Source: BOG-908 sp963692875 (lineage in GTDB: Bacteria > Pseudomonadota > Alphaproteobacteria > Acetobacterales > Acetobacteraceae). Taken from it: 64,000 nucleotides of DNA. This document shows, one piece after another, positions 24,975 to 32,952 of the stretch (position 1 is its first letter; each line of letters starts with the position of its first letter). Location of the stretch: contig OZ240673.1 of assembly GCA_965198755.1 (NCBI GenBank), positions 4,154,001-4,218,000 on the forward strand, read 5' to 3'. The position numbers and the translations under genes are program-made. Below the pieces are notes generated by a model. That model was not told the origin of the DNA. It did not search any database and was given only the letters and a program-made list of their open reading frames with translations.

Positions 24975-26393
24975 TTACGCCTCCGCCTTCCGCGCCAACG
25001 CGTCCCGCACCGTCTCCGGCGCCACCCGCGTCCCCCGCCCGGTCACCGCGTAAACCCAAACAAAGCTCCCCATGCCCACCACCAGGTTGGCAACGCAGAT
25101 TCCCAGGAACACGCCGCGCGCCCCCAGCAACATCCCGCCCAGCCACGCAACCGGCACGTTGACCACCAGCGTGCGCGCCACCGACACCGCCACCGCCGAG
25201 AGCGGCCGGTTCAGCCCGTTGAACGCCGCGTTGGCGATGGCGATCATCCCTGCCGGCCCATAACTGATGGGCACCAGCGCCAGGTAGGTGGTGGCGGCCA
25301 GCATCACGCCTGTGTCGGCGGTGAACCGGCTGGCGATCCAGAACCGCCCCGCGTACAGCACCGCCGCCAGCAGCGCGCCGAAGCCGGCGCAGAACCAAGC
25401 CGTCACCCGCATCGCCTCGCGCACGCGCCCGATGCGGCCGGCGCCGGCGCACTGCCCGGCGAACGGGTTCATCACCGCGGACAGCGCGAAGAACGGCACC
25501 ATCGCCAGCGCCTCCACCCGCGTGCCCAGGCCGAAGCCGGCCACCGCCTGGTGCCCGTACGGCGCCAGCAGCCAGGTTATGATGCCGGCGGCCACCGGGA
25601 TGACCGTGTTGGTGGCCGCCGCCGGCAGGCCCACGCGCAGGATGCGCCGCGAGGAGACCACGAACTCCGCCAGGCGCAAGTGTTCGAAAGATAGCAGGTG
25701 CAGCGTGCGCAGCCGCCAGACGGTGGCGGCCAGCAGCGGCACCCAGGCGACCAGGCTGGCCACCGGCGCACCGTTCAGGCCCAGCCCGCGATGGCCGAAC
25801 GCGCCGAGGATCAGCACCGGCGCTGCCGCCAGGTTCAGCACCGAGGAGGCCACCAGAGCGGTGCCCTGGAAGTTCGCGTCGCCGGCAGCACGCGCTGCCG
25901 ACAGCCCGACCTGGGCCACCAGGATCAGCACCGCGCTGGGGAACCACACACGCAGGTAGCCGGCGATGGCGGGTGCCAGGTCCGGCCCCGCGCCCAGCAG
26001 GCGCGCCAGGAAGTGCGCCCACACCATGCCGGCGGCAGCGCACGCGGCTCCCACCAGCGCGGTCAGGATCAGCGAGTCCGCTACCAGGCGCGGCACACCG
26101 GTCTCGCGGGCGCCCAGCGCACGCGCGATCACCGACGAGGTGCCGGCGCCCAGCCCGATCGAGATGCTGAACACCACCATGGTCACCGGAAAGGCGAAGC
26201 TGATTTCGGCCAGGGCGTCGCCGCCGAGCTGGCCCACGAACCAGGCCTCCGCCAGGCGGTAGCCGAGCAGGGCCAGGATGCCCCAGGCGACCGGCACGGT
26301 CAGTTGCAGCAGCCGGCCGCTGACCGGGCCCTCGGTCATCGGCTTGGGCGGGGCGGCTGGTGGTCTGGTCGGGCGCGGCACGTGGGGAGACAT
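24975..26393 (-). CDS. MATE family efflux transporter
   Basis: Twelve-helix exporter of 472 aa of the NorM/DinF-like MATE family, using ion gradients to expel cationic drugs or metabolites. The N-terminal VPVAWGILALLGYRLAEAWFVGQLGGDALAEISFAFP and the internal repeat beginning RILRVGLPAAATNTVIPVAAG reflect the two six-helix halves. The start ATG 26393 gives a 25-residue Pro-rich cytoplasmic tail; starting at MTEGPVSGRLL is also possible. It is monocistronic between repeats R21 and R22. Substrate unknown. Confidence 0.9.
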   Translation of the reverse strand: MSPHVPRPTRPPAAPPKPMTEGPVSGRLLQLTVPVAWGILALLGYRLAEAWFVGQLGGDALAEISFAFPVTMVVFSISIGLGAGTSSVIARALGARETGVPRLVADSLILTALVGAACAAAGMVWAHFLARLLGAGPDLAPAIAGYLRVWFPSAVLILVAQVGLSAARAAGDANFQGTALVASSVLNLAAAPVLILGAFGHRGLGLNGAPVASLVAWVPLLAATVWRLRTLHLLSFEHLRLAEFVVSSRRILRVGLPAAATNTVIPVAAGIITWLLAPYGHQAVAGFGLGTRVEALAMVPFFALSAVMNPFAGQCAGAGRIGRVREAMRVTAWFCAGFGALLAAVLYAGRFWIASRFTADTGVMLAATTYLALVPISYGPAGMIAIANAAFNGLNRPLSAVAVSVARTLVVNVPVAWLGGMLLGARGVFLGICVANLVVGMGSFVWVYAVTGRGTRVAPETVRDALARKAEA

Positions 26394-26428
26394 ACGCGGC
26401 TAGGTGGTGCGGCGATAGCGCGTCACGT

Positions 26429-26570
26429 AGCAAGCAAGAAAGGCCTTCTTTTCTGAAGAAAAGAAGCAAAAGACTTTTATCCCTGCTGTCGCGATGGTTC
26501 TGCAGCGCGCCCCCAAGGGAACAAAAGTTTTTTGGTTCTTTTTTTCAAAAAAGAACTGCTTGCCTTGCCT
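26429..26570 (+). repeat. XY repeat R22 (F)
   Basis: Yb arm left, X arm right; core CTGTCGCGATGGTTCTGCAG..CAAGGGAAC. Located between the divergent MATE and membrane-protein genes. The following GCCCGGTCAAGAC may be a truncated outer module. Confidence 0.92.
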
Positions 26571-26599
26571 TTGCCCGGTCAAGACAAAGGCGTCCTCCC

Positions 26600-27370
26600 A
26601 TGCACGCCATCCTCGCCCACGCCTACCATCTCGCCCTGCACGTGCTGACGTCGCAGCTCTGGCGTCCGCCGGCGGCTACGCTGGCCGTGGTTTTGGCTCT
26701 GCGGCTGTCGGGGGTTGCGCGGTCGGCACGCGGCGCTGCGTTGGCCTGTCTGGGCGCAGTGCTGGCCGGATGGCTTTTGCTGGACCCGCATTGGGCCGGC
26801 CTGCACCTGCCACCGCTGGCGCGCCTGCCCGGCCTGGTGGTCATCCTGCTGGTTGAGGCAGTGTTGCGCGCCGGTTCGAAGCCACGCCTTGCCTGGCTGA
26901 CCGGCCTGCTCTGCGCCGCGGTGGGCGCCTGGTGGCTGCGCGGCGCGCCGGTGACATGGCCCGCCATTCTCTATTGCGTGCCGGTGTTCCTGGGCCTGGC
27001 CGCGGGGCTGCCTGTCTCACGTTGGCTCGCCCGCAACGATGATGGCTGGGGTGGCCTCGCGGCGTCTGCCGCCTTGGCCGGCTCGCTGATGGTGACGGGG
27101 GCAGCCACGCATTGGGCGCGCGCGGCCGTCGTTCCCGGGATAGCCGGTCTGGTGCTGCTCGGGTCGCAGCCGGCTTCGCCGCAGGTCGCCGCGGCGTTGG
27201 TGATGGCGGCCGCGTCGGCCATCACCGCCTCGGACCGTGGCCGGCTGATGCCGGTGGACGTAGCGTGCGTGCTGCCGTTCACCGTCTGGCTGATCGCGCC
27301 GCGCGTGGCCTGGGTGGCGGCTGCGGGGTGTGTGGGGGTTAGCTGGGCGGCGGCGCGGCTGGCAGGATAG
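26600..27370 (+). CDS. Integral membrane protein of unknown function
   Basis: Protein of 256 aa made almost entirely of hydrophobic segments, about eight to nine predicted helices, with short basic loops (RLSGVARSARG, RAGSKPR, SRWLARNDDGWGG). No motif of a known transporter or enzyme stands out. ATG 26600 lies 30 bp after repeat R22. It is followed by a half repeat and a convergent secreted-protein gene. A role as permease or envelope protein is only a guess from topology. Confidence 0.65.
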   Translation: MHAILAHAYHLALHVLTSQLWRPPAATLAVVLALRLSGVARSARGAALACLGAVLAGWLLLDPHWAGLHLPPLARLPGLVVILLVEAVLRAGSKPRLAWLTGLLCAAVGAWWLRGAPVTWPAILYCVPVFLGLAAGLPVSRWLARNDDGWGGLAASAALAGSLMVTGAATHWARAAVVPGIAGLVLLGSQPASPQVAAALVMAAASAITASDRGRLMPVDVACVLPFTVWLIAPRVAWVAAAGCVGVSWAAARLAG

Positions 27371-27378
27371 ACCAACGC

Positions 27379-27467
27379 CTGTCTCGGCTGTCGCGGACCG
27401 TCCAACCGGCGTGTACCCGAGGTACAAAAGTTTTTTGGTTCTTTTTTTCAAAAAAGAACCGCTTACG
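27379..27467 (+). repeat. XY repeat R23 (F, Y arm missing)
   Basis: Starts at the core (CTGTCGCGGACCGTCC..GTACCCGAGG) and keeps an intact X arm ending CCGCTTACG. The left arm and its flank are absent directly after the membrane-protein stop. Confidence 0.85.
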
Positions 27468-27471
27468 TTCT

Positions 27472-27939
27472 TTATGAAGTCGGAATGCTACAGACATTCG
27501 TCCGGTGCAGATCCGTAGGCGCCCCTGTCTGCCCGCCCGTGCGTTCCGCCAGGAAGAACGTGGTGAACCCGTCCGACGCCAGCGCCTCGAGATGCCGCCC
27601 CGACGGATCCCCCATCGTCGCCCCGTCGTCGAGCACGTGCGTCTCGCTGTGCCCGTCCGCGGCGCGGATGGTGATGCGGCCGCACAGCGCGTATTCGTAG
27701 GTGTCGGCGGCGGGCACCGTCACCGCCACGTCGCCGAACGGGTGGTTGGCGCTCAGCTCGAAATGCGCCACGAGCTGGCCGTTGATGAACACGGTGGTGG
27801 CTTCGGTCACCTCGGCGGGGTCCGTCTCGTCGCTGATGTGGAAGCTGACGGTGGCGGCCGTGGCGGCGGCGTCCGGTAGAGCGGCCACCCAGGCGAGCAG
27901 GCCGGACGCAAGGACGAGGAATGGGATCGGCAGACGCAT
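27472..27939 (-). CDS. Exported protein of unknown function
   Basis: Protein of 155 aa with a signal peptide (MRLPIPFLVLASGLLAWVAALPDAAATA), so periplasmic or secreted. The mature region is rich in beta-strand patterns (TTVFINGQLVAHFELS, TYEYALCGRITIRAADG) and Thr/Asp; two cysteines could form a disulfide. No family recognised. It diverges from prmC with only 17 bp between the start codons, so both promoters must overlap the opposite coding region. Its 3' end adjoins half repeat R23. Confidence 0.68.
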   Translation of the reverse strand: MRLPIPFLVLASGLLAWVAALPDAAATAATVSFHISDETDPAEVTEATTVFINGQLVAHFELSANHPFGDVAVTVPAADTYEYALCGRITIRAADGHSETHVLDDGATMGDPSGRHLEALASDGFTTFFLAERTGGQTGAPTDLHRTNVCSIPTS

Positions 27940-27956
27940 CGACGCCTCATAGTGCC

Positions 27957-28838
27957 ATGCAGCACGAAGAGCATACAGCAAACTCGGCGCCGGTGTCAGT
28001 GCGCCTGGCTGACGCGTTGGGGCATGCCCAGCTCCGGCTGGCCCAGGCCGGCGTGGACGAGCCCCGGCGGGAGGCGCGGCTACTGGCCGCCCACCTGCTG
28101 GGCGTCTCGCCGGCAACCCTGCTGGCTGCCGGCACGACGCTCGACGCGGCCGCTTTCGAGGCGCTGGTCGCCCGCCGTGCCTCCCGCGAGCCGTTGGCCT
28201 TCATCACCGGCCGGCAGGGGTTCTGGACGCTCACGCTGGACGTCTCGCCCGACACCCTGATCCCGCGTGCCGATTCCGAGGCCCTGATCGAGGCGGCACT
28301 CGCCGCGCTGCCCGACCGGCGGTTGGTCCGCCGCGTGCTGGACCTGGGCACCGGCACCGGTTGCCTGCTGCTGGCTGCCCTGTCCGAGTACCCGGACGCG
28401 TTCGGCGTCGGCGTGGACCTCTCGCCTGAAGCGGCCGGCCTGGCCCGCCGCAACGCCGCGGCCGCCGGCCTTTCGTCCCGCGCCGCCTTCCTGGCCGGCA
28501 ACTGGGCTGCCGCGCTGTCCGCCGGCTTCGACCTCATCCTGGCCAATCCCCCCTATGTCGACAGTTCCACGATCGCCGGGCTGATGCCGGAGGTCGGACG
28601 CCATGAACCCCGCCGCGCGCTGGACGGCGGCGCCGACGGCCTGCAGGCCTACGCCGCCCTGATGCCCGGGCTCGCGCTGCGCTTGGCCACCGACGGGATC
28701 GGCGTGCTGGAGCTCGGTGCCGGGCAGGAGCAGGCGGTGGCCGGCCTTGCAGCACAGTCCGGCCTGCACCACGTCGCCACCAGGTCGGACTTGGCTGGCA
28801 TCCCACGCGCTCTGGTTGTGCGGCGGCCGGCAGGTTGA
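27957..28838 (+). CDS. prmC: Release factor glutamine methyltransferase
   Basis: PrmC (HemK) of 293 aa methylates the GGQ glutamine of RF1 and RF2, both of which are encoded in this window. The N-terminal helical bundle (residues 12-85) includes DEPRREARLLAAHLLG. The SAM-binding motif is VLDLGTGTGCLLLA and the signature catalytic motif is LILANPPYVD. Length is normal. ATG 27957 is close to the divergent exported-protein gene. In related alphaproteobacteria prmC directly follows prfA; here it precedes the DUF4167 gene but is separated from prfA by about 24 kb. Confidence 0.93.
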   Translation: MQHEEHTANSAPVSVRLADALGHAQLRLAQAGVDEPRREARLLAAHLLGVSPATLLAAGTTLDAAAFEALVARRASREPLAFITGRQGFWTLTLDVSPDTLIPRADSEALIEAALAALPDRRLVRRVLDLGTGTGCLLLAALSEYPDAFGVGVDLSPEAAGLARRNAAAAGLSSRAAFLAGNWAAALSAGFDLILANPPYVDSSTIAGLMPEVGRHEPRRALDGGADGLQAYAALMPGLALRLATDGIGVLELGAGQEQAVAGLAAQSGLHHVATRSDLAGIPRALVVRRPAG

Positions 28839-29103
28839 AAAAAGCGTTTGGCATCGGCGCGCTTGCCAGCTAGGGTCCGGCCGCGCACGAGATGCGGGTC
28901 CGGCACGGCAGGATTGCTTGCCAGGGGTCAGGGCACGCTGCGGATCGTTCGTCGGCGTGTGTCAGGCCAAGGCGGCCGGCGACCCACAGCGTCCGCAGCC
29001 ACATGGCAATGGCGATCGCCTCGAACCGGATGTGTGTGCCGCCTGATTGGCCGGCGTGCGGATGGGCCGGACCGCCTCGAACAGGGAAGCTTGTTGTAAT
29101 CGG
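28839..29103. other. Gap between prmC and the DUF4167 gene
   Basis: 265 bp without a gene or an XY repeat. A GCGCGCTTGCCAGC near 28858 faintly recalls a repeat end, too weak to call. The promoter of the downstream gene is presumably here. Confidence 0.4.
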
Positions 29104-29688
29104 ATGAACATGAAACGCATGCGCGGACGCACCCATCGTAATGGTGGCGGCGGTGGTGGCGGGGGCGGCGGCAGCCCGCGGCAATATGGCGGCAACGTGC
29201 CGCTCAACAGGAACCACGTGTTCGACAGCTCCGGCCCGGACCTGCGCATCCGCGGCACCGCCCAGCAGCTGTTCGAGAAATACCTGCAGCTCGGCCGCGA
29301 CGCGACCGGCTCGGGCGATAGGGTGATGGCGGAGAGCTACTTTCAGTACGCGGAACACTATTTCCGCATCGTCAACGCCATCAACCAGGCGGCCCAGCAG
29401 AACGCGCCGAACGGCGCCAACGCACAGCCGCATGGTGGCCAGAACGGCCACTACCAGGGACAGGGCGGCCAGCCGCAATACGCCGGCAACGGACAGAGCC
29501 AGAGCGGATCGCCAGGTGGGCAGCCGCAAGGTGGCCAGGCGCAGGGTGGACAGTATAATGGCCACCAGCGGCGCGAGCGCGAGGCGGGCGAGGACGACGA
29601 GGCTCCGATGGCCAACGGCCCGATCGCCTACCCCGACCAGCCTGCCACGGACCCGCGCGAGACTTCCGGCGAGGATGCGGCCCGCTAG
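29104..29688 (+). CDS. DUF4167 domain protein
   Basis: Protein of 194 aa. A very basic start (MKRMRGRTHRN) and a run of ten glycines precede the conserved DUF4167 core: PLNRNHVFDSSGPDLRIRG, AQQLFEKYLQLGRDA, GDRVMAESYFQYAEHYFRI. The remainder is low-complexity Gln/Gly-rich (GGQPQGGQAQGGQ) and ends acidic. In Alphaproteobacteria this gene conservatively follows prmC; a nucleic-acid or ribosome role is suspected but unproven. An alternative ATG is two codons downstream. The next gene starts 3 nt after the stop, so they are co-transcribed. Confidence 0.85.
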   Translation: MNMKRMRGRTHRNGGGGGGGGGGSPRQYGGNVPLNRNHVFDSSGPDLRIRGTAQQLFEKYLQLGRDATGSGDRVMAESYFQYAEHYFRIVNAINQAAQQNAPNGANAQPHGGQNGHYQGQGGQPQYAGNGQSQSGSPGGQPQGGQAQGGQYNGHQRREREAGEDDEAPMANGPIAYPDQPATDPRETSGEDAAR

Positions 29689-29691
29689 CAC

Positions 29692-30597
29692 GTGAGCCGC
29701 ATTGCCTACGTCAACGGCCGCTACCTTCCGCACGCGCAAGCCGCGGTCCACGTCGAGGACCGCGGCTACCAATTTGCCGACGGCATCTACGAGGTGGTCT
29801 ACCTCGCCTGCGGCCGGCTGATCGACCGCGACCTGCATCTCGACCGCCTCGACCGCAGCCTGCGAGAGATAAGCATCCGCCCGCCCATCGGCCGGGCCGC
29901 GATGCTGGCGGTGGTGGACGAGCTCGTGGTACGCAACCGCCGCCGCTCCGGCCTGGTCTACATCCAGGTCACCCGAGGCGTGGCGCGGCGCGAGCACGCC
30001 TTTCCGCCGCCGCAGACCCGGCCTTCGCTGGTGGTCACCCTGCGTCGCGCGCCGGACCCGCCCACCGACGTCGACCACTGGACCGCGACCGCCATCACCC
30101 TGCCGGACCAGCGCTGGGCGCGCTGCGACATCAAGTCCGTGGCCCTGCTGCCCAACGTGCTGGCCCGCCAGGAAGCCCGCCTGCGCGGCGCCACCGAAGC
30201 CATCCTGGTGGATGCGCACGGCCAGGTCACCGAGGGCGCGTCCACGTCGGTGTGGATCGTGCACGCGGACGGGCGGCTGCTGACCCGGCCGCTGAGCCAC
30301 GCCATCCTGCCGGGATGCACGCGGGCGGCGCTGATCGCCCAGCTTGCCGGCGCTGGCATCGCGTTCGAGGAGCGTACGTTCTCGGCCGACGAACTGCGGC
30401 AGGCGCGCGAGGTGTTCCTCACGTCGGCGAGCAGCTTCGTGCGGCCGGTGGTGGTGGTTGATGGCGCACAGGTTGGCAACGGCGCGCCGGGGGCAGTTGC
30501 GCGAAGTTTGTTCGCGATGATGGCGGAGCAAAGCAAGGCCTTCTTTTTTGAAAAAAAGAAGCAAAAAACTTTTGTGCCGGCTGTCGCGGAAAGCTGA
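29692..30597 (+). CDS. dat: D-amino-acid transaminase (class IV), C-terminus encoded by a repeat
   Basis: PLP enzyme of 301 aa, fold type IV, converting D-alanine/2-oxoglutarate to pyruvate/D-glutamate or a related reaction. The N-terminal IAYVNGRYLPHAQAAVHVEDRG, GYQFADGIYEVVYL, Lys in RCDIKSVALLPNVL, EAILVDAHGQVTEGASTSVWIV and ILPGCTR are class IV landmarks. GTG 29692 is the start. The natural enzyme should end near FAMMAEQ (about 280); the remaining 21 residues (SKAFFFEKKKQKTFVPAVAES) are repeat R24 read in frame until a TGA inside the core. Whether the extension is tolerated or regulatory is unknown. Confidence 0.88.
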   Translation: MSRIAYVNGRYLPHAQAAVHVEDRGYQFADGIYEVVYLACGRLIDRDLHLDRLDRSLREISIRPPIGRAAMLAVVDELVVRNRRRSGLVYIQVTRGVARREHAFPPPQTRPSLVVTLRRAPDPPTDVDHWTATAITLPDQRWARCDIKSVALLPNVLARQEARLRGATEAILVDAHGQVTEGASTSVWIVHADGRLLTRPLSHAILPGCTRAALIAQLAGAGIAFEERTFSADELRQAREVFLTSASSFVRPVVVVDGAQVGNGAPGAVARSLFAMMAEQSKAFFFEKKKQKTFVPAVAES

Positions 30598-30680
30598 ACG
30601 ACACGCGTCAACACGGCACCACCGGGGAGCAAAAGTTTTTTGGTTCTTTTTTTTATAAAAGAACCGCTTACTTCCTTGCC
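30531..30680 (+). repeat. XY repeat R24 (F), partly translated
   Basis: Yc arm left lies inside the dat reading frame; X arm right has a mutated loop (TTTTTTTTATAAAAGAACC). Core of the long type with AAGCTGAACGACACGCG, which provides the dat stop codon. Confidence 0.9.
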
Positions 30681-30784
30681 AGGCACGTCGTTTGCAAAGC
30701 GCAGCGGGCCGGTCACACCAGGCCAGGCACGCGATACGGCCCGCACCAACGTAGGGCCGTGCGAAATAAGAAGGGTTCAACCTC

Positions 30785-31129
30785 GTGGCGAAAGACAACT
30801 CGCAGAACGTGCAGGACGTGTTCCTCAATCACGTTCGCAAAGCCAAGACTCCGGTTACCGTGTTCCTCATCAACGGCGTCAAGCTCCAGGGCATCATCAC
30901 CTGGTTCGACAACTTCTCCGTCCTTCTCCGGCGCGACGGGCACACCCAGCTGGTCTACAAGCACGCCATCAGCACGGTGATGCCGGGCGCGCCGATCCAG
31001 CTGTTCGATGCCGCCAAGGAAGGCGCGTCCCCGTTCGGCGACAAAGAAGGCTCATCCGCGTTCGGCGGCAAAGACGGCGCATCCGCGTTGGGCGGAAAGG
31101 AGAGCCTCCCTGCCGACAGCGACATCTGA
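30785..31129 (+). CDS. hfq: RNA chaperone Hfq
   Basis: Hfq of 114 aa, the Sm-fold hexamer that pairs small RNAs with mRNAs. Sm1 is QDVFLNHVRKAKTPVTVFLINGVKLQGIITWFDNFSVLLRR and Sm2 is TQLVYKHAISTVMP, both highly conserved. The start is GTG 30785. The C-terminal tail from residue 78 is unusual: three copies of a nine-residue unit (KEGASPFGD, KEGSSAFGG, KDGASALGG) made by a 27-bp DNA tandem repeat. The hflX frame begins inside this tail. Confidence 0.94.
   Translation: MAKDNSQNVQDVFLNHVRKAKTPVTVFLINGVKLQGIITWFDNFSVLLRRDGHTQLVYKHAISTVMPGAPIQLFDAAKEGASPFGDKEGSSAFGGKDGASALGGKESLPADSDI
31016..31096 (+). repeat. 27-bp tandem repeat in the hfq tail (3 units)
   Basis: Three in-frame units at 31016-31042, 31043-31069 and 31070-31096 encode K(E/D)G(A/S)S(P/A)(F/L)G(D/G). 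Units share most bases (GGCGCGTCC / GGCTCATCC / GGCGCATCC), indicating recent slippage duplication. Confidence 0.85.
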
Positions 31130-32459
31130 CGACGGCCACCAGGACGCGGCGCCGCGCCCGGATCGCCTGCACGACGCACGGCCGGCGCCCACCCGCGCCG
31201 CAATCATCCTGCCCTGGGAACGGCACGTCCACGCCGAAGGTCACGGCGTGGACCACGCGCGCGCTGCCGAGGCGCGCCTGGCCGAGGCGGTGGGGCTCGC
31301 CGCCTCCATCGGTCTGGTGGTGGTCCGCAGCACCATCCTGCCGCTGCGCGGGCGCAAACCGGCGACCCTGCTCGGCTCCGGCCAGGTAGAGGCCGAGCGC
31401 GCACACCTCGCAGAGGCCGGTGTCACCGTCGCCATCGTCGACGCCTCGCTCACCCCGGTGCAGCAGCGCAACCTCGAGCGCGGATGGGGCTGCAAGGTGA
31501 TCGACCGCACCGGCCTGATCCTCGACATCTTCGGCGAGCGCGCGGTCACCAGCGAGGGCGTCCTGCAGGTGGAGCTGGCGCACCTGGACTACCAGCGCTC
31601 CCGCCTGGTGCGGTCCTGGACCCACTTGGAGCGGCAGCGCGGCGGTTTCGGCTTCCTCGGCGGACCCGGCGAGACGCAGATCGAGGCCGACCGGCGGCTG
31701 ATCACCGACCGCATCGTCCGCCTCAAGCGCGAGCTGGAGCAGGTGCGCCGCACTCGCGGCCTGCACCGGCATGCCCGCAAGCGCGTGCCGTTCCCGGTGG
31801 TGGCCCTGGTGGGCTACACGAACGCCGGCAAGTCCACCCTGTTCAACGCGCTGACCGGTGCCGACGTGCACGCGCAGAACCAGCTGTTCGCCACGCTGGA
31901 CCCCACCATGCGCGGCCTGGTGCTGCCCAGCGGCCGGCGGGTGATCCTGTCGGACACCGTGGGCTTCATCAGCGAGCTGCCCACCGAGCTGGTCGCCGCC
32001 TTCCGCGCCACGCTGGAGGAGGTGGCCGAGGCCGACGTGATCCTGCACGTGCGCGACGCCGCCCACCCCGACAGCGCGGCCCAGCGGGCCGACGTGCTGG
32101 CGGTGCTGGACGGCATGGCGCAGGACGGCACGCTGGACGAGGCGTTCGCAACGCGCACCATCGAGGTGCTCAACAAGGCAGACCTGCTGGGCGGCACGCA
32201 GGCGGTAGAGGCCAGGCCGGGCAGCGTGTCCGTCTCGGCGATCACCGGCGAGGGGCTGGACGCGTTGCGCGCGAAGCTGGACGAGCGGGTGGCCGCCGGC
32301 ACGGAGCAGGCCGATTACGACATCGAGCACACGGACGGTGCGCGCCTTGCCTGGCTGTACGAGCACGGCGAGGTGATAGGGCGGTTGGACGACGAGCAGG
32401 CCGCGCACGTGACGGTGCGGTTGCTTCCGGCGGATCGGGCGCGTTTTGAAAGGGTGTGA
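31110..32459 (+). CDS. hflX: GTPase HflX
   Basis: HflX, a ribosome-associated GTPase that rescues stalled or stressed ribosomes. The N-terminal HflX domain contains RKPATLLGSGQVE and ILDIFGERAVTSEGVLQVELAHLDYQRSRL and GGPGETQIEADRR; the G domain has GYTNAGKSTLFN (G1), DTVGFISELP (G3) and NKADLL (G4). The start is unclear. No ATG, GTG or TTG lies in frame between ATG 31008 (inside hfq, giving 483 aa with a low-complexity repeat-coded N-terminus) and the conserved region. CTG 31110 has AAAGGAG seven bases upstream and gives a normal-looking 449 aa protein, so I prefer it. It overlaps hfq by 20 nt. Confidence 0.85.
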   Translation: MPTATSDDGHQDAAPRPDRLHDARPAPTRAAIILPWERHVHAEGHGVDHARAAEARLAEAVGLAASIGLVVVRSTILPLRGRKPATLLGSGQVEAERAHLAEAGVTVAIVDASLTPVQQRNLERGWGCKVIDRTGLILDIFGERAVTSEGVLQVELAHLDYQRSRLVRSWTHLERQRGGFGFLGGPGETQIEADRRLITDRIVRLKRELEQVRRTRGLHRHARKRVPFPVVALVGYTNAGKSTLFNALTGADVHAQNQLFATLDPTMRGLVLPSGRRVILSDTVGFISELPTELVAAFRATLEEVAEADVILHVRDAAHPDSAAQRADVLAVLDGMAQDGTLDEAFATRTIEVLNKADLLGGTQAVEARPGSVSVSAITGEGLDALRAKLDERVAAGTEQADYDIEHTDGARLAWLYEHGEVIGRLDDEQAAHVTVRLLPADRARFERV

Positions 32460-32621
32460 TACCACCGGCCTGGAAGTTGACCGTTCCGAAGCAAGCAAGC
32501 CTTCTTTTTAAAAAGATGAAGCAAGAAACTTTCGATTTCGTCGTCGCAACCCTTTCGAAGAGCGCGCGACAGCGGAGTCAAAAGTTTTTTGATCCTTTTT
32601 TTCAAAAAAGGACTGCTTGCC
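32459..32621 (+). repeat. XY repeat R25 (F) with left outer module
   Basis: The left outer module starts ATACCACCGG right at the hflX stop. Y arm decayed (CCTTCTTTTTAAAAAGATGAAG), symmetric core only on its right half, X arm of the GTCC class (GATCC..GGAC). Confidence 0.82.
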
Positions 32622-32647
32622 TTCCATGAGTCAAAGTCCGGCAGGGA

Positions 32648-32817
32648 AAGCAAGGCCTTCTTTTCTGAAGAAAAGAAGCAAAAGACTTTTGGTCCTGCTG
32701 TCGCGAAGGTTCTGCCGGCGCGCATTCAACGGAACAAAAGTTTTTTGGTTCTTTTTTTCAAAAAAGAACTGCTTGCTTCGCTTGTCATCGGTCAGGACCT
32801 AGAACGTTTGGTATTAC
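32648..32817 (+). repeat. XY repeat R26 (F) with right outer module
   Basis: Yb arm left, X arm right, core CTGTCGCGAAGGTTCTGCC..CAACGGAAC. Right outer module CTTGTCATCGGTCAGG..TTTGGTATTAC ends at 32817. Second of three copies in a row. Confidence 0.9.
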
Positions 32818-32840
32818 CAGGCCCACTTCTCTACGGACAT

Positions 32841-32944
32841 TGAAAAAAGAACAAAAAAACTTTTGTCCCTCGGGTATAAGCTGCAGAAACCTCCGCGACA
32901 GTCGGACCGAAGTTTTTTGCTTCTTTTTTTCAAAAAAGAGGGCG
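32841..32944 (-). repeat. XY repeat R27 (R, X arm truncated)
   Basis: Left X arm lacks its outer half (starts TTGAAAAAAGAAC); core CCCTCGGG..AAACCTCCGCGACAG; Yc arm right with damaged outer base. Third of the cluster and immediately before the inositol-phosphatase gene. Confidence 0.85.
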
Positions 32945-32952
32945 TCTAACCC

